The notes: generated by a model not told the origin, from the sequence alone. DNA of 64,000 bases from Bradyrhizobium sediminis (GCF_018736085.1 NZ_CP076134.1:2614501-2678500); one strand, 5' to 3'. Shown: positions 38,392 to 48,367, counted from the first letter of the stretch. Made by a program: numbers and translations.

Positions 38392-39077
38392 CCGAGATCC
38401 GCTTTTACCTTGGCGAACACGCTGCGGAACATGTCCGGCGTCAGCACCCGCGTATTGGTGTTGTAGCGCGAGCAATGATAGCTGTCGTAAAGCCTCACGC
38501 TGCGCCCCTGATGGATCGCGCCGTGCGCGAACGGCGCCGCTGCGGCGCGAAGCTCCAGCACTTTCAGCATCGATTCGTGCGCGACGCGGCCGAGCGCCAC
38601 GACCGCGCGCAGTTTCGGCATCGCCAGAAGCGTCGCCGACAGAAATTGCCGGCAGGTGTTGATCTCCAGCGGCAGCGGCTTGTTCTGCGGCGGCACGCAG
38701 CGCACCGCATTGCTGATCCGGCAATCGATCAGGGTCAGCCCGTCGTCGGGCCGGGCCTGATAGACGCCTTTGGCAAAACCATATTCGAGCAGCGTCGCGT
38801 AGAGCAGATCGCCGGCGTAATCGCCGGTGAAGGGACGCCCGGTGCGATTGGCGCCCTGCAGGCCTGGCGCGAGGCCTACGATCAACAGCCGCCCGTCGGG
38901 ATCGCCGAATGAGGGCACCGGCGAATTGAACCATTTCGGCTCGCGGGCGCGCGCCTCCTCGCGGAAGCTCTTGAGCCTCGGACAGAGCGGGCAATTACGG
39001 TCGGGTTCGGTGCGCAGCAGGGCGGGCAGCGTCACGCCGCGCGCCGGCTCATTCTTAATCGTCGAAATCTTCGTCAT
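38388..39077 (-). CDS. Uracil-DNA glycosylase, family 5 (UdgB-like)
   Basis: 229 residues. The N-terminal CPLCPRL and downstream cysteines resemble the iron-sulfur ligands of families 4 and 5. GLAPGLQGANRTGRPFTGD (about 78-96) is the family 5 catalytic motif, NAVRCVPPQNKPLP follows, and the C-terminal motif reads SYHCSRYNTNT. It removes uracil and related deaminated bases. ATG 39077 lies inside the end of the upstream NYN-domain gene (23-base overlap), so the two are coupled. Confidence 0.87.
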   Translation of the reverse strand: MTKISTIKNEPARGVTLPALLRTEPDRNCPLCPRLKSFREEARAREPKWFNSPVPSFGDPDGRLLIVGLAPGLQGANRTGRPFTGDYAGDLLYATLLEYGFAKGVYQARPDDGLTLIDCRISNAVRCVPPQNKPLPLEINTCRQFLSATLLAMPKLRAVVALGRVAHESMLKVLELRAAAAPFAHGAIHQGRSVRLYDSYHCSRYNTNTRVLTPDMFRSVFAKVKADLG

Positions 39078-39684
39078 CGCCTCTCGGCGCCATGGTGGTC
39101 GCGCGCTGCAGGAATTGCGGCGCGTGATGGCGCGGCTCGCGCGGAGCCGGGCGTTCGGAGGGATCGCGGCCGAGCTTGGATTGCAGCTCCACCAGGTCGG
39201 TGAAGACGTCGGCCTGGCGGCGCAGCTCGTCGGCAATCATCGGCGGCTGGCTCGAAATCGTCGAGATCACGGTGACGCGGACGCCGCGCCGTTGCACCGC
39301 CTCGACCAGCGAGCGGAAATCGCCGTCGCCGGAAAACAGCACGATCTGGTCGACATGCTCGGCGAGTTCCATCGCATCGACCGCGAGCTCGATATCCATG
39401 TTGCCCTTGACCTTGCGGCGGCCGCTGGCGTCGATGAATTCCTTGGTCGCCTTGGTGACCACCGTGTAGCCGTTGTAATCGAGCCAGTCGATCAGGGGAC
39501 GGATCGATGAATACTCCTGATCCTCGATGATCGCGGTGTAGTAGAATGCGCGTAGCAGCGTACCGCGGCTCTGGAATTCCTTGAGAAGGCGCTTGTAATC
39601 GATGTCGAAGCCGAGCGTCTTGGCGGTTGCGTAGAGGTTGGCGCCATCGATGAAGAGCGCGATCTTGTTGGAAGCAGGTGACAT
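39055..39684 (-). CDS. NYN domain (LabA/DUF88) protein
   Basis: 209 residues. A PIN-like NYN nuclease domain fills about residues 6-165: ALFIDGANLYATAKTLG with the first acidic residue, VKGNMDIELAVDAMELA and VLFSGDGDFRSLVEAVQRRG with the other metal-binding aspartates, then VISTISS. A proline/arginine-rich linker and acidic DDEDFDD tail follow. NYN proteins are putative RNases. ATG 39684 is preferred to TTG 39687. The end overlaps the family 5 glycosylase gene. Confidence 0.88.
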   Translation of the reverse strand: MSPASNKIALFIDGANLYATAKTLGFDIDYKRLLKEFQSRGTLLRAFYYTAIIEDQEYSSIRPLIDWLDYNGYTVVTKATKEFIDASGRRKVKGNMDIELAVDAMELAEHVDQIVLFSGDGDFRSLVEAVQRRGVRVTVISTISSQPPMIADELRRQADVFTDLVELQSKLGRDPSERPAPREPRHHAPQFLQRATTMAPRGDDEDFDD

Positions 39685-39776
39685 CAATGGTTTCTCACGT
39701 TGTTGTTACATTTTTGGCGCAGCGGCAACTGGCCCGCGCATTTCCAGCATATGCTGCCTAAAGTTCGGTGAATTTG

Positions 39777-39817
39777 GCCCTCGATAAACACCACCGCAAA
39801 TGTGGTGTAGCAAGGGC
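39777..39817. other. Nested stem-loop upstream of rpoZ
   Basis: Inner stem CACCAC (39789-39794) with GTGGTG (39802-39807) around a 7-base loop; outer stem GCCCT (39777-39781) with AGGGC (39813-39817). Both stems are exact. It could be an operator, the end of a small RNA or part of the NYN leader. Confidence 0.45.
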
Positions 39818-39955
39818 GAAAAGACCACTACTTTTGAGGCCGCAATGAAGCGATTTCTTGTCCTGGACGGCAATTGGCCATGTCTGGACGGTCCGGCCCC
39901 TCCGGCCCGGGGAGGGGTTACCAGAGCCTGACGGGAAGGCAAATCATAAATTGGC

Positions 39956-39983
39956 CTTGCGGAAAGCCCCCGGGACCTATAAT
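39956..39983 (+). promoter_or_regulatory. Candidate rpoZ promoter
   Basis: A perfect TATAAT lies at 39978-39983, 50 bases before the rpoZ ATG, with CTTGCG at 39956-39961 as the nearest -35-like element. The spacing is slightly short, so the -10 is more certain than the -35. Confidence 0.45.
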
Positions 39984-40032
39984 TACCGCGGCATAATCAA
40001 CACATTCGTCCCATTTAACGGAGCGACAGTCG

Positions 40033-40425
40033 ATGGCGCGCGTCACCGTAGAAGACTGCATTGATAAGGTCGATAATAGGTTCGATCTGGTCCTGTTGGC
40101 GGCGCATCGCGCCCGGATGATTTCGTCCGGATCACAACTTACGGTTGATCGCGACAACGACAAGAATCCGGTCGTTTCCCTGCGCGAAATCGCGGACTCG
40201 ACGATTTCCCCCGAGGATTTGCGGGAAGAGCTTGTTCATTCCTTGCAGAAATTCGTCGAAGTCGATGAGCCGGAGCCCGATACCGTACCCCTGATCGGGT
40301 CGGCTGGAGCCAGCGTCGACGCCGACGACACCGAGGTCGCCGTCGAGCGGATGACCGAGGAAGAGCTGCTGAAAGGCCTCGAAGGCCTAGCGCCGCCGGA
40401 AGAGCAGCCCGAAGAGGACGAGTAA
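40033..40425 (+). CDS. rpoZ: DNA-directed RNA polymerase subunit omega
   Basis: 130 residues. [20 protein letters not shown] and [12 protein letters not shown] are the omega core that wraps the beta' C-terminus; the second half is an acidic tail (EEQPEEDE) typical of Bradyrhizobiaceae. Omega aids polymerase assembly and, in many proteobacteria, contributes to the ppGpp site, which fits the rsh gene directly downstream. It is followed by a strong terminator, so rsh probably has its own promoter. Confidence 0.96.
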   Translation: MARVTVEDCIDKVDNRFDLVLLAAHRARMISSGSQLTVDRDNDKNPVVSLREIADSTISPEDLREELVHSLQKFVEVDEPEPDTVPLIGSAGASVDADDTEVAVERMTEEELLKGLEGLAPPEEQPEEDE

Positions 40426-40473
40426 ACCGTCCGCGCCGGGCCCCGGTCACAGCCGAACCCGCCTGATTTTGCC

Positions 40474-40507
40474 AAAGGCCCGGACATTTGTCCGGGCCTT
40501 TGCTTTT
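40474..40507 (+). terminator. Rho-independent terminator of rpoZ
   Basis: AAAGGCCCGGACA and TGTCCGGGCCTTT are exact 13-base arms around a 2-base loop (40474-40501), followed by GCTTTT. It lies 48 bases after the rpoZ stop. Confidence 0.88.
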
Positions 40508-40682
40508 ATTGACATTTTTGTGGTTACGATGCGTCGTAACGGGTGCGGCCAAATGCTGCTTTCCGGGTTCCCCGAAACCGAACATTTACCCATCCGAACG
40601 GGGTGATGCTTCGGCCCAGAACACACTAGGTTATGTCGTGAAGCGGGCCACGTCCGAGCTCCGCACATGAAGGCACTGATCG

Positions 40683-42983
40683 ATGGCGTATTGGCGCCGC
40701 AATCCACGGCAGATGCAGGCTGCGACCGAATCGGTCGCCGTGGCGCCGTCCTCGCCTGTTCCGGCGCCCGCCAAGCCCGCCAAATCGCCGCGCTCCGGCA
40801 TGATGCGGCAATACGATCTGGTCGAGCGCGTCAGGTCGTACAATCCGGACACCAACGAAGACCTGCTCAACCGCGCCTATGTCTACGCCATGAAGGCGCA
40901 TGGCACGCAAACCCGCGCCTCCGGCGATCCCTATTTCTCGCATCCGCTTGAGGTCGCGGCGATCCTCACCGATCTCAAGCTCGATGACGCCACCATCGTG
41001 GCGGCGCTGCTGCACGACACCATCGAGGATACCGAGGCCACCCGCGCCGAAATCGATCATATCTTCGGACACGAGATCGGCGCCCTGGTCGAGGGGCTCA
41101 CCAAGCTGAAGCGGCTTGAACTGGTGTCGCGCGAGGCCAAGCAGGCCGAGAACCTGCGCAAGCTGTTGCTGGCGATCGCCGATGACGTACGCGTTCTCCT
41201 GATCAAGCTCGCCGACCGCCTGCACAACATGCGCACGCTGGAATTCGTGCCGCCCACCTCGCGCCGCCGCATCGCCGAGGAGACGCTCGACATCTATGCG
41301 CCGCTGGCCGGCCGCATGGGCATGCAGGAGATGCGGGAGGAGCTCGAAGACCTTTCGTTCCGCATGCTCGATCCGGAAGCCTATGCCGTGGTGACGCAGC
41401 GGCTGGACTCGCTGGAGGAGCGCAACCGCAACCTGATCGGCGAAATCGAAAGCCAGCTCACCAAGAACCTGCAGAACAACGGCATGGCGGCGCACGTCTA
41501 CGGCCGGCGCAAGCGGCCGTTTTCGATCTGGACCAAGATGGAGCGCAAGTCGGTCGGCTTCGAGCAATTGTCCGACATCTTCGGGTTCCGCGTCGTGCTC
41601 GACAGCGTCGAGGCCTGCTACCGCGCGCTCGGCGTGGTGCACACCACCTGGCCGGTGGTGCCTGGCCGCTTCAAGGACTACATCTCGACACCGAAGCAGA
41701 ACGACTACCGCTCGATCCACACCACCGTGATCGGTCCCGGCAACCAGCGCGTCGAACTGCAGATCCGCACCGAGGAGATGGACCAGATCGCGGAACTCGG
41801 CATCGCCGCACATGCCTTCTACAAGGATGGCGTCGGCTCGCCGACCGAACTCCTGAAGCGCGAATCCAACGCCTTCGCCTGGTTGCGTCACACCATCCAG
41901 ATATTGTCCGACAGCGCCAACCCGGAAGAGTTCCTCGAGCATACCAAGCTCGAGCTGTTTCACGACCAGGTGTTCTGCTTTACGCCCAAGGGCAAGCTGA
42001 TCGCGCTGCCGCGTCATGCCAATGTGATCGACTTCGCCTATGCGGTGCATACCGACGTCGGCAACAGCGCGGTGGGCTGCAAGATCAACGGCAAGTTCGC
42101 GCCGCTGTCGTCCGAGCTGCAGAACGGCGACGAGGTCGAGGTGCTGACCTCGGAAGCTCAGGCAGCACCGCCGTCGGCCTGGGAATCGCTCGCGGTCACC
42201 GGCAAGGCGCGGGCCGCGATCCGGCGCGCCACTCGTACCGCGGTGCGCGATCAGTATGCCGGCCTCGGCCGCCGCATCGTCGAACGATTGTTCGCGCGCG
42301 CCAAGATCGACTACGCCGACGACAAGCTCAAGGGCGCGCTGCCGCGGCTGGCGCGGGCCTCGATCGACGATGTAATGGCGTCGGTCGGACGCGGCGAGAT
42401 GAAAGCCTCCGACGTCGCGCGCGCGATGTATCCCGACTACAAGGAAGAACGCATCGGGCGGTTCGGCGCCAAGAGGAGTCTTGCGGTCAAGCTGAAGCTG
42501 AAGTCGCCGCCGGACCCGGCGCGCAGCCCGTCCGCCATTCCGATCCGCGGCATCAATTCCGATCTGCCGGTGAAGTTCGCGCCGAACGGCGGCGCGGTGC
42601 CGGGCGACCGCATCGTCGGGATCGTGACGCCGGGGGAGGGCATCACGATTTACCCGATCCAGTCGCCGGCGCTGAAGGATTTCGAGGAGGAGCCGGAGCG
42701 CTGGCTCGACGTGCGCTGGGATGTCGACGAGACGACGCCGCAGCGCTTCCCGGCGCGGATCAGGGTCGACAACGTCAACGAGCCCGGAAGCCTCGCCCAG
42801 GTCGCCACTGTGATCGCCGAGCACGACGGCAATATCGACAACATCAGCATGTCCAGGCGCTCGCCCGATTTCACAGAGCTCACCATCGATCTTGAGGTCT
42901 ATGACCTGAAGCATCTCAGCGCTATTATCGCCCAGTTGCGCGCCAAGGCCGTGGTCGCCCGGGTCGACCGCGTCAATGGATAG
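40683..42983 (+). CDS. rsh: Bifunctional (p)ppGpp synthetase/hydrolase Rsh
   Basis: 766 residues, the alphaproteobacterial RelA/SpoT homologue. The HD hydrolase is intact (H111-D112 in ALLHDTIED), as is the synthetase domain (about 290-400; [18 protein letters not shown]), followed by TGS (about 440-500) and a C-terminal ACT domain (about 690-766; [19 protein letters not shown]). Both catalytic halves being intact argues for dual function in the stringent response. The first 40 residues are low complexity, so the start may lie further downstream. It follows rpoZ, the usual order. Confidence 0.94.
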   Translation: MAYWRRNPRQMQAATESVAVAPSSPVPAPAKPAKSPRSGMMRQYDLVERVRSYNPDTNEDLLNRAYVYAMKAHGTQTRASGDPYFSHPLEVAAILTDLKLDDATIVAALLHDTIEDTEATRAEIDHIFGHEIGALVEGLTKLKRLELVSREAKQAENLRKLLLAIADDVRVLLIKLADRLHNMRTLEFVPPTSRRRIAEETLDIYAPLAGRMGMQEMREELEDLSFRMLDPEAYAVVTQRLDSLEERNRNLIGEIESQLTKNLQNNGMAAHVYGRRKRPFSIWTKMERKSVGFEQLSDIFGFRVVLDSVEACYRALGVVHTTWPVVPGRFKDYISTPKQNDYRSIHTTVIGPGNQRVELQIRTEEMDQIAELGIAAHAFYKDGVGSPTELLKRESNAFAWLRHTIQILSDSANPEEFLEHTKLELFHDQVFCFTPKGKLIALPRHANVIDFAYAVHTDVGNSAVGCKINGKFAPLSSELQNGDEVEVLTSEAQAAPPSAWESLAVTGKARAAIRRATRTAVRDQYAGLGRRIVERLFARAKIDYADDKLKGALPRLARASIDDVMASVGRGEMKASDVARAMYPDYKEERIGRFGAKRSLAVKLKLKSPPDPARSPSAIPIRGINSDLPVKFAPNGGAVPGDRIVGIVTPGEGITIYPIQSPALKDFEEEPERWLDVRWDVDETTPQRFPARIRVDNVNEPGSLAQVATVIAEHDGNIDNISMSRRSPDFTELTIDLEVYDLKHLSAIIAQLRAKAVVARVDRVNG

Positions 42984-42990
42984 TACAGTT

Positions 42991-43060
42991 CGTCATTGCC
43001 GGGCTTGACCCGGCAATCCATTGTTTTCAAGAAGATGGATGCGCGGGTCTGAGCCCGCGC
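42991..43060. repeat. Three consecutive stem-loops (GTCATTGCCGGG type)
   Basis: TTGCCGGG (42996-43003) pairs with CCCGGCAA (43009-43016); ATCCAT (43016-43021) pairs with ATGGAT (43035-43040); GCGCGGG (43041-43047) pairs with CCCGCGC (43054-43060). All are exact. The element lies between rsh and pdxJ and is related in sequence to 10134-10158. Confidence 0.7.
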
Positions 43061-43111
43061 AGACAAGCCAGACTCACTCTCTCGTTCTCAAGTCTTGCCG
43101 CGAGTCCGCAA

Positions 43112-43900
43112 ATGCCCCAACTTCCCCCGCTGCGTCTCGGCGTCAATGTCGATCACGTCGCCACCCTGCGTAACGCGCGGGGCGGCGAGCGGCCCGATCC
43201 GGTGCGCGCGGCGCTGGCCGCGATCGCGGCGGGCGCCGACGGCATTACCGCGCATTTGCGCGAGGACCGCCGCCACATCCGCGACGACGACATGGCGCGG
43301 CTCAAGGCCGAAATCTCCAAACCGCTGAATTTCGAGATGGCGGCGACCGTGGACATGCTGAAGATCGCGCTGGCGACCAGGCCGCACGCGGTATGCCTGG
43401 TGCCCGAGCGCCGCGAGGAACTCACCACCGAGGGCGGCCTCGACGTGGTCGGCCAGCACAATGCGCTGGCGCCGTTCATCGCCCGGTTGAACGACGTCGG
43501 CATCCGGGTGTCGCTGTTCATCGCCGCCGATCCCGCCCAGATCGAAATGGCGGCCAGGCTGCGGGCGCCTGTGATCGAGATCCACACCGGCGCCTGGTGC
43601 GACGCCGTGGTCGACGGTCACGCGGCAACGGCGAAGGCCGAATGGCAGCGCATCGTGGCGGGGGCGGCGCTGGCGCGCGCGGCCGGTCTGGAAGTCCATG
43701 CCGGCCATGGCCTCGATTATGAGACCGCGGAGAAGATCGCCGGCCTGCCCGAAATCGTGGAGCTGAATATCGGCTACTACATGATCGGGGAGGCGTTGTT
43801 CGTCGGGCTCGGTGAGACCGTGCGGACGATGCGGGCTGCGATGGACCGCGGCCGCAGGAATCTCGAGAGCGGCGATCTGGCGCGCCAGGGCCGGGCATGA
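43112..43900 (+). CDS. pdxJ: Pyridoxine 5'-phosphate synthase
   Basis: 262 residues, a TIM barrel that joins 1-deoxyxylulose 5-phosphate and aminoacetone phosphate to make [48 protein letters not shown] and [14 protein letters not shown] are diagnostic. The stop overlaps the acpS start (ATGA), a classic gene pair. Confidence 0.96.
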   Translation: MPQLPPLRLGVNVDHVATLRNARGGERPDPVRAALAAIAAGADGITAHLREDRRHIRDDDMARLKAEISKPLNFEMAATVDMLKIALATRPHAVCLVPERREELTTEGGLDVVGQHNALAPFIARLNDVGIRVSLFIAADPAQIEMAARLRAPVIEIHTGAWCDAVVDGHAATAKAEWQRIVAGAALARAAGLEVHAGHGLDYETAEKIAGLPEIVELNIGYYMIGEALFVGLGETVRTMRAAMDRGRRNLESGDLARQGRA

Positions 43901-44316
43901 TCATCGGCATCGGCTCCGACCTGATCGATATCCGCCGGGTGGCGAAAGTCATCGAGCGCCACGGCGACCGTTTTCTCGACCGCATTTTCACCGAGGCCGA
44001 GCGCGCCAGGGCCGGCCGCCGCGCCAAGAGCGAAAAGATGGTGCTAGCGACCTATGCCAAGCGGTTTGCCGCCAAGGAGGCCTGTTCCAAGGCACTGGGC
44101 ACCGGCATCCGGCGGGGTGTCTGGTGGCGCGATATGGGGGTGGTGAACCTGCCGGGGGGGCGGCCGACCATGCAACTGACCGGCGGGGCGCTGGCCCGGC
44201 TCGAGGCGCTGACGCCCGAGGGCCTTGAGGCCCGGATCGACCTCTCGATCACCGATGACTGGCCGCTCGCGCAGGCCTTCGTCATAATTTCGGCGGTCAA
44301 TCCGGGCAAAGCCTGA
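43897..44316 (+). CDS. acpS: Holo-[acyl-carrier-protein] synthase
   Basis: 139 residues. It transfers 4'-phosphopantetheine from CoA to [25 protein letters not shown] carries the first magnesium-binding aspartate, and [19 protein letters not shown] the catalytic glutamate/lysine motif. Translationally coupled to pdxJ through the ATGA overlap. A 277-base spacer with a degenerate palindrome separates it from lepB. Confidence 0.95.
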   Translation: MIIGIGSDLIDIRRVAKVIERHGDRFLDRIFTEAERARAGRRAKSEKMVLATYAKRFAAKEACSKALGTGIRRGVWWRDMGVVNLPGGRPTMQLTGGALARLEALTPEGLEARIDLSITDDWPLAQAFVIISAVNPGKA

Positions 44317-44507
44317 CGCACGGGGCGGAGGTGTCGGGCGATCTCGCGCCAAACTAAAAATCGACGTTATCTCAAAGGATTAGCAAGTTTTGATGCGGCC
44401 GTTGATTGCGCGGCTGCGAACAACCGTCTAAAACGCCGCAGGGAACATCGAACCAGGGCGAGTTCAGGTTTGCGCCGGAATTCGCTCTCAATATCAGTAT
44501 CAAGACC

Positions 44508-44549
44508 ATTTTCTTGACGCGAAACGAAAGCGATTCGCGTGAGGAAAAT
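44508..44549. repeat. Diverged family A-like palindrome before lepB
   Basis: ATTTTC and GAAAAT ends, with ACGCGAA and TTCGCGT as inner inverted segments. The length and CACGCGAA-like core resemble the family A repeats at 2786 and 24332, but with many differences. It lies 45 bases before the lepB start. Confidence 0.5.
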
Positions 44550-44593
44550 GCTCTGCCACCGCGCGGTGAATCGCGACGGGAATTGGGAAAGCG

Positions 44594-45352
44594 ATGAGCG
44601 TGACATCCGGGACAAAAACTGAAAGCGGCTTGGGTGAAACCATCCGCGTGGTCATCCATGCTCTTCTGATAGCGCTCGTGATCCGCACCTTCCTGTTCCA
44701 GCCCTTCAACATCCCCTCGGGATCGATGAAGGCGACGCTGCTGGTCGGCGATTACCTGTTCGTCTCGAAATATTCCTACGGCTACAGCCACTATTCGATC
44801 CCGCTGTCGCCGCCGCTGTTCTCGGGGCGCGTCTTCGGTTCCGAGCCGGCGCGCGGCGATATCGTGGTGTTCCGCCTGCCCAAAGACGATTCCACCGACT
44901 ACATCAAGCGCGTGATCGGGCTGCCGGGCGACCGCATCCAGATGAAGGAAGGGCTGCTCTACATCAATGAAAAGCCGGTCAAGCGCGAACGCCTCGGCGA
45001 CTTCATCGGCGAGGATCCCTGCGGGTCCGACGCCACCGCGCGGGTGAAGCGCTGGAGGGAGACGCTGCCGAACGGCGTCACCTATGAGTCGCTGGATTGC
45101 GTCGACAACGGCTTCTACGACAACACCACTCTCTACACCGTGCCGCCCGGCCACTTCTTCATGATGGGCGACAACCGCGACAATTCCACCGACAGCCGGG
45201 TGCTGTCGGCCGTCGGCTATGTGCCGTTCGAGAATATCGTCGGCCGGGCGCAGATGATCTTCTTCTCCATTGCCGAGGGCGAACATGCCTGGATGTTCTG
45301 GCGCTGGCCCACCGCGGTGCGCTGGAATCGCATATTCTCCATCGTGCGATGA
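44594..45352 (+). CDS. lepB: Signal peptidase I
   Basis: 252 residues. One N-terminal membrane anchor (about 18-36) precedes the Ser-Lys dyad: S44 in NIPSGSMK and K105 in DYIKRVIGLPGD. Later GHFFMMGDNRDNSTDSR is box D. It removes Sec and Tat signal peptides at the outer face of the inner membrane. GGGAAAG is upstream. The stop overlaps the rnc start (ATGA), giving lepB-rnc-era as one operon. Confidence 0.96.
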   Translation: MSVTSGTKTESGLGETIRVVIHALLIALVIRTFLFQPFNIPSGSMKATLLVGDYLFVSKYSYGYSHYSIPLSPPLFSGRVFGSEPARGDIVVFRLPKDDSTDYIKRVIGLPGDRIQMKEGLLYINEKPVKRERLGDFIGEDPCGSDATARVKRWRETLPNGVTYESLDCVDNGFYDNTTLYTVPPGHFFMMGDNRDNSTDSRVLSAVGYVPFENIVGRAQMIFFSIAEGEHAWMFWRWPTAVRWNRIFSIVR

Positions 45353-46167
45353 ACGACGAATCACCTGATCTCCAGACGTCATCCGCAACTGGCGACGCAC
45401 GCCCCCAGGGTGACGCCGGGGGTGAGGTCGCGGCAGTGAAGAAGAAGCGCGGCAAGGTCAGCGCCAAGGCGGCGGCCGCGGCGCTCGAGGCGCGCATCGG
45501 GCATAAATTCACCGACGCCAGCCTTTTGGCCACCGCCTTCACCCACGTCTCCGCCCTGAAGCCGGTGCGCAACCGCGGCGACAGCTACCAGCGTCTGGAG
45601 TTTCTCGGCGACCACGTGCTCGGGCTTGTCGTCTCCGACATGCTGTATCGCGCCTTTCCCAAAGCCGACGAGGGCGAATTGTCGAAGCGGCTCGCCGATC
45701 TCGTGCGCAAGGAGAGCTGCGCCGATGTCGCAAAATCGCTCGGGCTGATCGACGACATCAAGTTGGGGGCGGTCGGCGCCGGCGCCGGCGCGCGCTTGCG
45801 CAAATCGGTGCTCGGCGACATCTGCGAAGCGGTGATCGGGGCAATCTTTCTCGACGGCGGCTACAGTGCCGCGGCGCAATTCGTCGAGCGCAACTGGACC
45901 GAGCGGATGCGCAAGCCGCGGCGGCCGCTGCGCGATCCCAAGACCGTGCTGCAGGAATGGGCGCAGGGCAAGGGACTGCCGACGCCGGTTTATCGCGAGA
46001 TCGAGCGCACCGGCCCGCATCACGATCCGCAGTTCCGCGTTGCCGTGGATCTGCCCGGCCTCGCGCCGGCCGAAGGCGTCGGCGGCAGCAAGCGCGCCGC
46101 CGAAAAGGTCGCGGCCTCCGTGATGATCGAGCGCGAGGGCGTCGGCGGCGGGAACAATGATGGCTGA
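45349..46167 (+). CDS. rnc: Ribonuclease III
   Basis: 272 residues. It cleaves double-stranded RNA, including rRNA precursors. The signature RLEFLGDHVLGLVVSD (about 83-98) and the second acidic site GDICEAVIGAIFLDGG are intact, followed by a dsRNA-binding domain (about 200-265). It has about 45 extra N-terminal residues, basic and alanine-rich. It starts in the lepB stop and overlaps era by 11 bases. Confidence 0.96.
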   Translation: MNDESPDLQTSSATGDARPQGDAGGEVAAVKKKRGKVSAKAAAAALEARIGHKFTDASLLATAFTHVSALKPVRNRGDSYQRLEFLGDHVLGLVVSDMLYRAFPKADEGELSKRLADLVRKESCADVAKSLGLIDDIKLGAVGAGAGARLRKSVLGDICEAVIGAIFLDGGYSAAAQFVERNWTERMRKPRRPLRDPKTVLQEWAQGKGLPTPVYREIERTGPHHDPQFRVAVDLPGLAPAEGVGGSKRAAEKVAASVMIEREGVGGGNNDG

Positions 46168-47086
46168 AACCCCTGAAAATGCCGCCCCGGTGGCTACCCG
46201 CTGCGGCTTCGTCGCGCTGATCGGCGCCCCCAATGTCGGCAAGTCCACGCTGGTCAATGCGCTGGTCGGTTCCAAGGTCACGATCGTCTCGCGCAAGGTG
46301 CAGACCACCCGCGCGCTGATCCGCGGCATCGTGATCGACAACAACGCCCAGATCATCCTGGTCGACACACCCGGCATCTTCGCGCCGAAGCGGCGGCTCG
46401 ACCGCGCCATGGTGTCGACCGCATGGGTCGGGGCGCACGACGCCGACCTGGTCTGCGTGCTGCTCGACGCCAAGGCCGGGATCGACGATGAGGCCGACGC
46501 CATCTTCAACCAGCTCGCGACCGTGCGTCATCCCAAGATCCTCGTGCTGAACAAGATCGATCTGGTGCCGCGCGAAAAGCTGCTGGCGCTGGCCAAGGCC
46601 GCCAATGATCGCCTCGCTTTTGAGAAGACCTTCATGGTCTCGGCGTTGTCGGGCGACGGGGTCGACGACCTCAGGCGCACCTTGGGGGAGATGGTGCCGG
46701 CGGGGCCGTTCCATTACCCGGAAGACCAGATGTCGGATGCGCCGATGCGGCACCTGGCGGCGGAAATTACCCGAGAGAAGATTTTCCGGCAGCTGCATCA
46801 GGAGCTGCCGTATCAATCCACCGTCGAGACCGACACCTGGACCGAGCGCAAGGATAAATCGATCCGCATCGAGCAGACGATCTTTGTCGAGCGCGAAAGC
46901 CAGCGCAAGATCGTGCTCGGCAAGGGCGGCGCCACCATCAAGTCGATCGGCGCGGATGCGCGCAAAGAGATTGCCGAGATCGTCGGCGTTCCCGTGCACC
47001 TGTTCCTGTTCGTCAAGGTGCGCGAGAACTGGGGCGACGATCCCAACCGCTACCGTGAAATGGGACTAGAATTCCCCAAGGAATAG
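46157..47086 (+). CDS. era: GTPase Era
   Basis: 309 residues. GTPase motifs GAPNVGKSTL (G1), VDTPG (G3) and NKIDL (G4) and a C-terminal KH domain with VLGKGGATIKSIGADAR. It binds the 3' end of 16S rRNA and acts in 30S maturation. Two ATGs (46157 and 46160) are possible. It overlaps rnc by 11 bases. Confidence 0.96.
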   Translation: MMAETPENAAPVATRCGFVALIGAPNVGKSTLVNALVGSKVTIVSRKVQTTRALIRGIVIDNNAQIILVDTPGIFAPKRRLDRAMVSTAWVGAHDADLVCVLLDAKAGIDDEADAIFNQLATVRHPKILVLNKIDLVPREKLLALAKAANDRLAFEKTFMVSALSGDGVDDLRRTLGEMVPAGPFHYPEDQMSDAPMRHLAAEITREKIFRQLHQELPYQSTVETDTWTERKDKSIRIEQTIFVERESQRKIVLGKGGATIKSIGADARKEIAEIVGVPVHLFLFVKVRENWGDDPNRYREMGLEFPKE

Positions 47087-47097
47087 CCGGCGTCCCG

Positions 47098-47478
47098 ATG
47101 ACCGTACCCAGAAACGTCGTGTGGTTCGAAGTGCTGCTGTATCTGTCGCTGATGCTCGACACGTTGTCGGTGGCGTTTGCGGAGCGGACGCCGAATGCGC
47201 AGATGACGGAATCGATGATCATGGTCGCAACCCTGATGGCGGCCGGCCTGATCCTGCTTTTGGTCTACTTCGTCTGGCTCGCGGCGCGGCGGCGCAAGAA
47301 CTGGCCGCGCTGGGCGCTGGCCGCGGCTCTGGTGCTGTCGGTAATCTCGCTGGTGCAGATTGTGGGCGAAAGGGGCGTCGGGTTCGACAGCGGCATCGAG
47401 ATCGTGTCCTGCGCGCTGACGGCGGCTGGCCTGTATTTTTCCTTCACCGGCGACGCGGTAGGCTGGTTCAATACTTGA
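47098..47478 (+). CDS. Four-helix membrane protein of unknown function
   Basis: 126 residues with hydrophobic segments at about 10-28, 40-62, 70-90 and 103-122, and a short basic loop [11 protein letters not shown] in the middle. No signature is recognised. It begins 11 bases after era, so it is probably cotranscribed, and ends just before a family C palindrome. Confidence 0.72.
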   Translation: MTVPRNVVWFEVLLYLSLMLDTLSVAFAERTPNAQMTESMIMVATLMAAGLILLLVYFVWLAARRRKNWPRWALAAALVLSVISLVQIVGERGVGFDSGIEIVSCALTAAGLYFSFTGDAVGWFNT

Positions 47479-47482
47479 GACT

Positions 47483-47562
47483 GTCATTCCGGGGCGCGTC
47501 GTAGACGCGAACCCGGAATCTCGAGATTCCGGGTTCGATGCTTTGCATCGCCCCGGAATGAC
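47483..47562. repeat. Palindromic repeat, family C
   Basis: 80 bases bounded by GTCATTCCGGGGCG and CGCCCCGGAATGAC. The centre (47508-47537) is a perfect 30-bp palindrome with arms CGAACCCGGAATCTC and the exact reverse. It is related to 11470-11586 and lies 5 bases after the membrane-protein stop, so it may act as a terminator before recO. Confidence 0.8.
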
Positions 47563-47611
47563 CTTGGTGAGATTACTGCGCCCGGCATCGGAATCCTGTA
47601 CACTCCGAGCC

Positions 47612-48367
47612 ATGGAATGGACCGACGAAGGCATCGTGCTGGGGGTGCGGCGGCATGGCGAATCCAGTGCCATCGTCGAGCTGCTGACTCGCGGCCATGG
47701 CCGTCACCTCGGCCTGGTGCGCGGCGGCGCCGGAAAACGGATGCGGCCGATGCTGCAGCCCGGCAACAGCGTGTCAGCGGTGTGGCGGGCGCGGCTCGAC
47801 GAGCATCTCGGCTATTACGTCATCGAGGGCACGCGGCTGCGCGCGGCCACCGTGCTGGCGTCGTCGCATGCGACTTACGGCGTGACCCATCTGGCCTCGC
47901 TGGCGCGGCTATTGCCGGAACGCGATCCGCATCAAGACATCTACGAGATGCTGGAGCGCACGCTGGATGATTTCGACGACATCGGCGAAGCCGCTGTGCA
48001 GCTGATCAAATTCGAACTGGCGATGCTGACGGAACTCGGCTTCGGGCTCGATCTGGAGAATTGCGCTGCCACCGGCGAGAGGTCAGACCTTGTTTACGTG
48101 TCGCCGAAATCCGGCGTCGCGGTATCGCGGCGGGCCGGCGATCCCTGGCGTGACCGGCTGCTGCGGCTGCCGGCGTTCCTGCGCGAAGGCGGCGGCGGGC
48201 CGAACGGCTGGTCGGACCAGGACCTGCAGGATGGCTTTACGCTCACCGGCCTGTTCCTGCTGCGCCACGTGCTGGAGCCGCGCGGGCTGGGGCACTCGGA
48301 CGCCCGCGACGGCTTTATCAACGCGGTGAGGAAGTATCGGGCTCGGGCCGAGGCCGCGTCACCCTAG
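47612..48367 (+). CDS. recO: DNA repair protein RecO
   Basis: 251 residues. It mediates RecA loading with RecR in gap repair. [20 protein letters not shown] opens the OB-fold domain, followed by the helical domain with [19 protein letters not shown] cysteine remains at ENCAATGE, but the full zinc knuckle is absent, as in other alphaproteobacteria. The ATG 47612 start gives the usual length. Confidence 0.94.
   Translation: MEWTDEGIVLGVRRHGESSAIVELLTRGHGRHLGLVRGGAGKRMRPMLQPGNSVSAVWRARLDEHLGYYVIEGTRLRAATVLASSHATYGVTHLASLARLLPERDPHQDIYEMLERTLDDFDDIGEAAVQLIKFELAMLTELGFGLDLENCAATGERSDLVYVSPKSGVAVSRRAGDPWRDRLLRLPAFLREGGGGPNGWSDQDLQDGFTLTGLFLLRHVLEPRGLGHSDARDGFINAVRKYRARAEAASP

Larger units (their letters stand above)
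39685..40032. other. Divergent regulatory spacer between the NYN gene and rpoZ
   Basis: 348 bases with no supported gene. It holds a nested hairpin (39777-39817), a short AAAAG/CTTTT dyad after it, and an rpoZ promoter candidate close to the right end. Confidence 0.45.

Noticed and set aside
40626..42914. 762-residue minus-strand open frame opposite rsh
   Set aside because: It lies wholly antisense to the Rsh gene with all catalytic motifs on the plus strand; the translation is Asp/His/Arg-rich and not protein-like.
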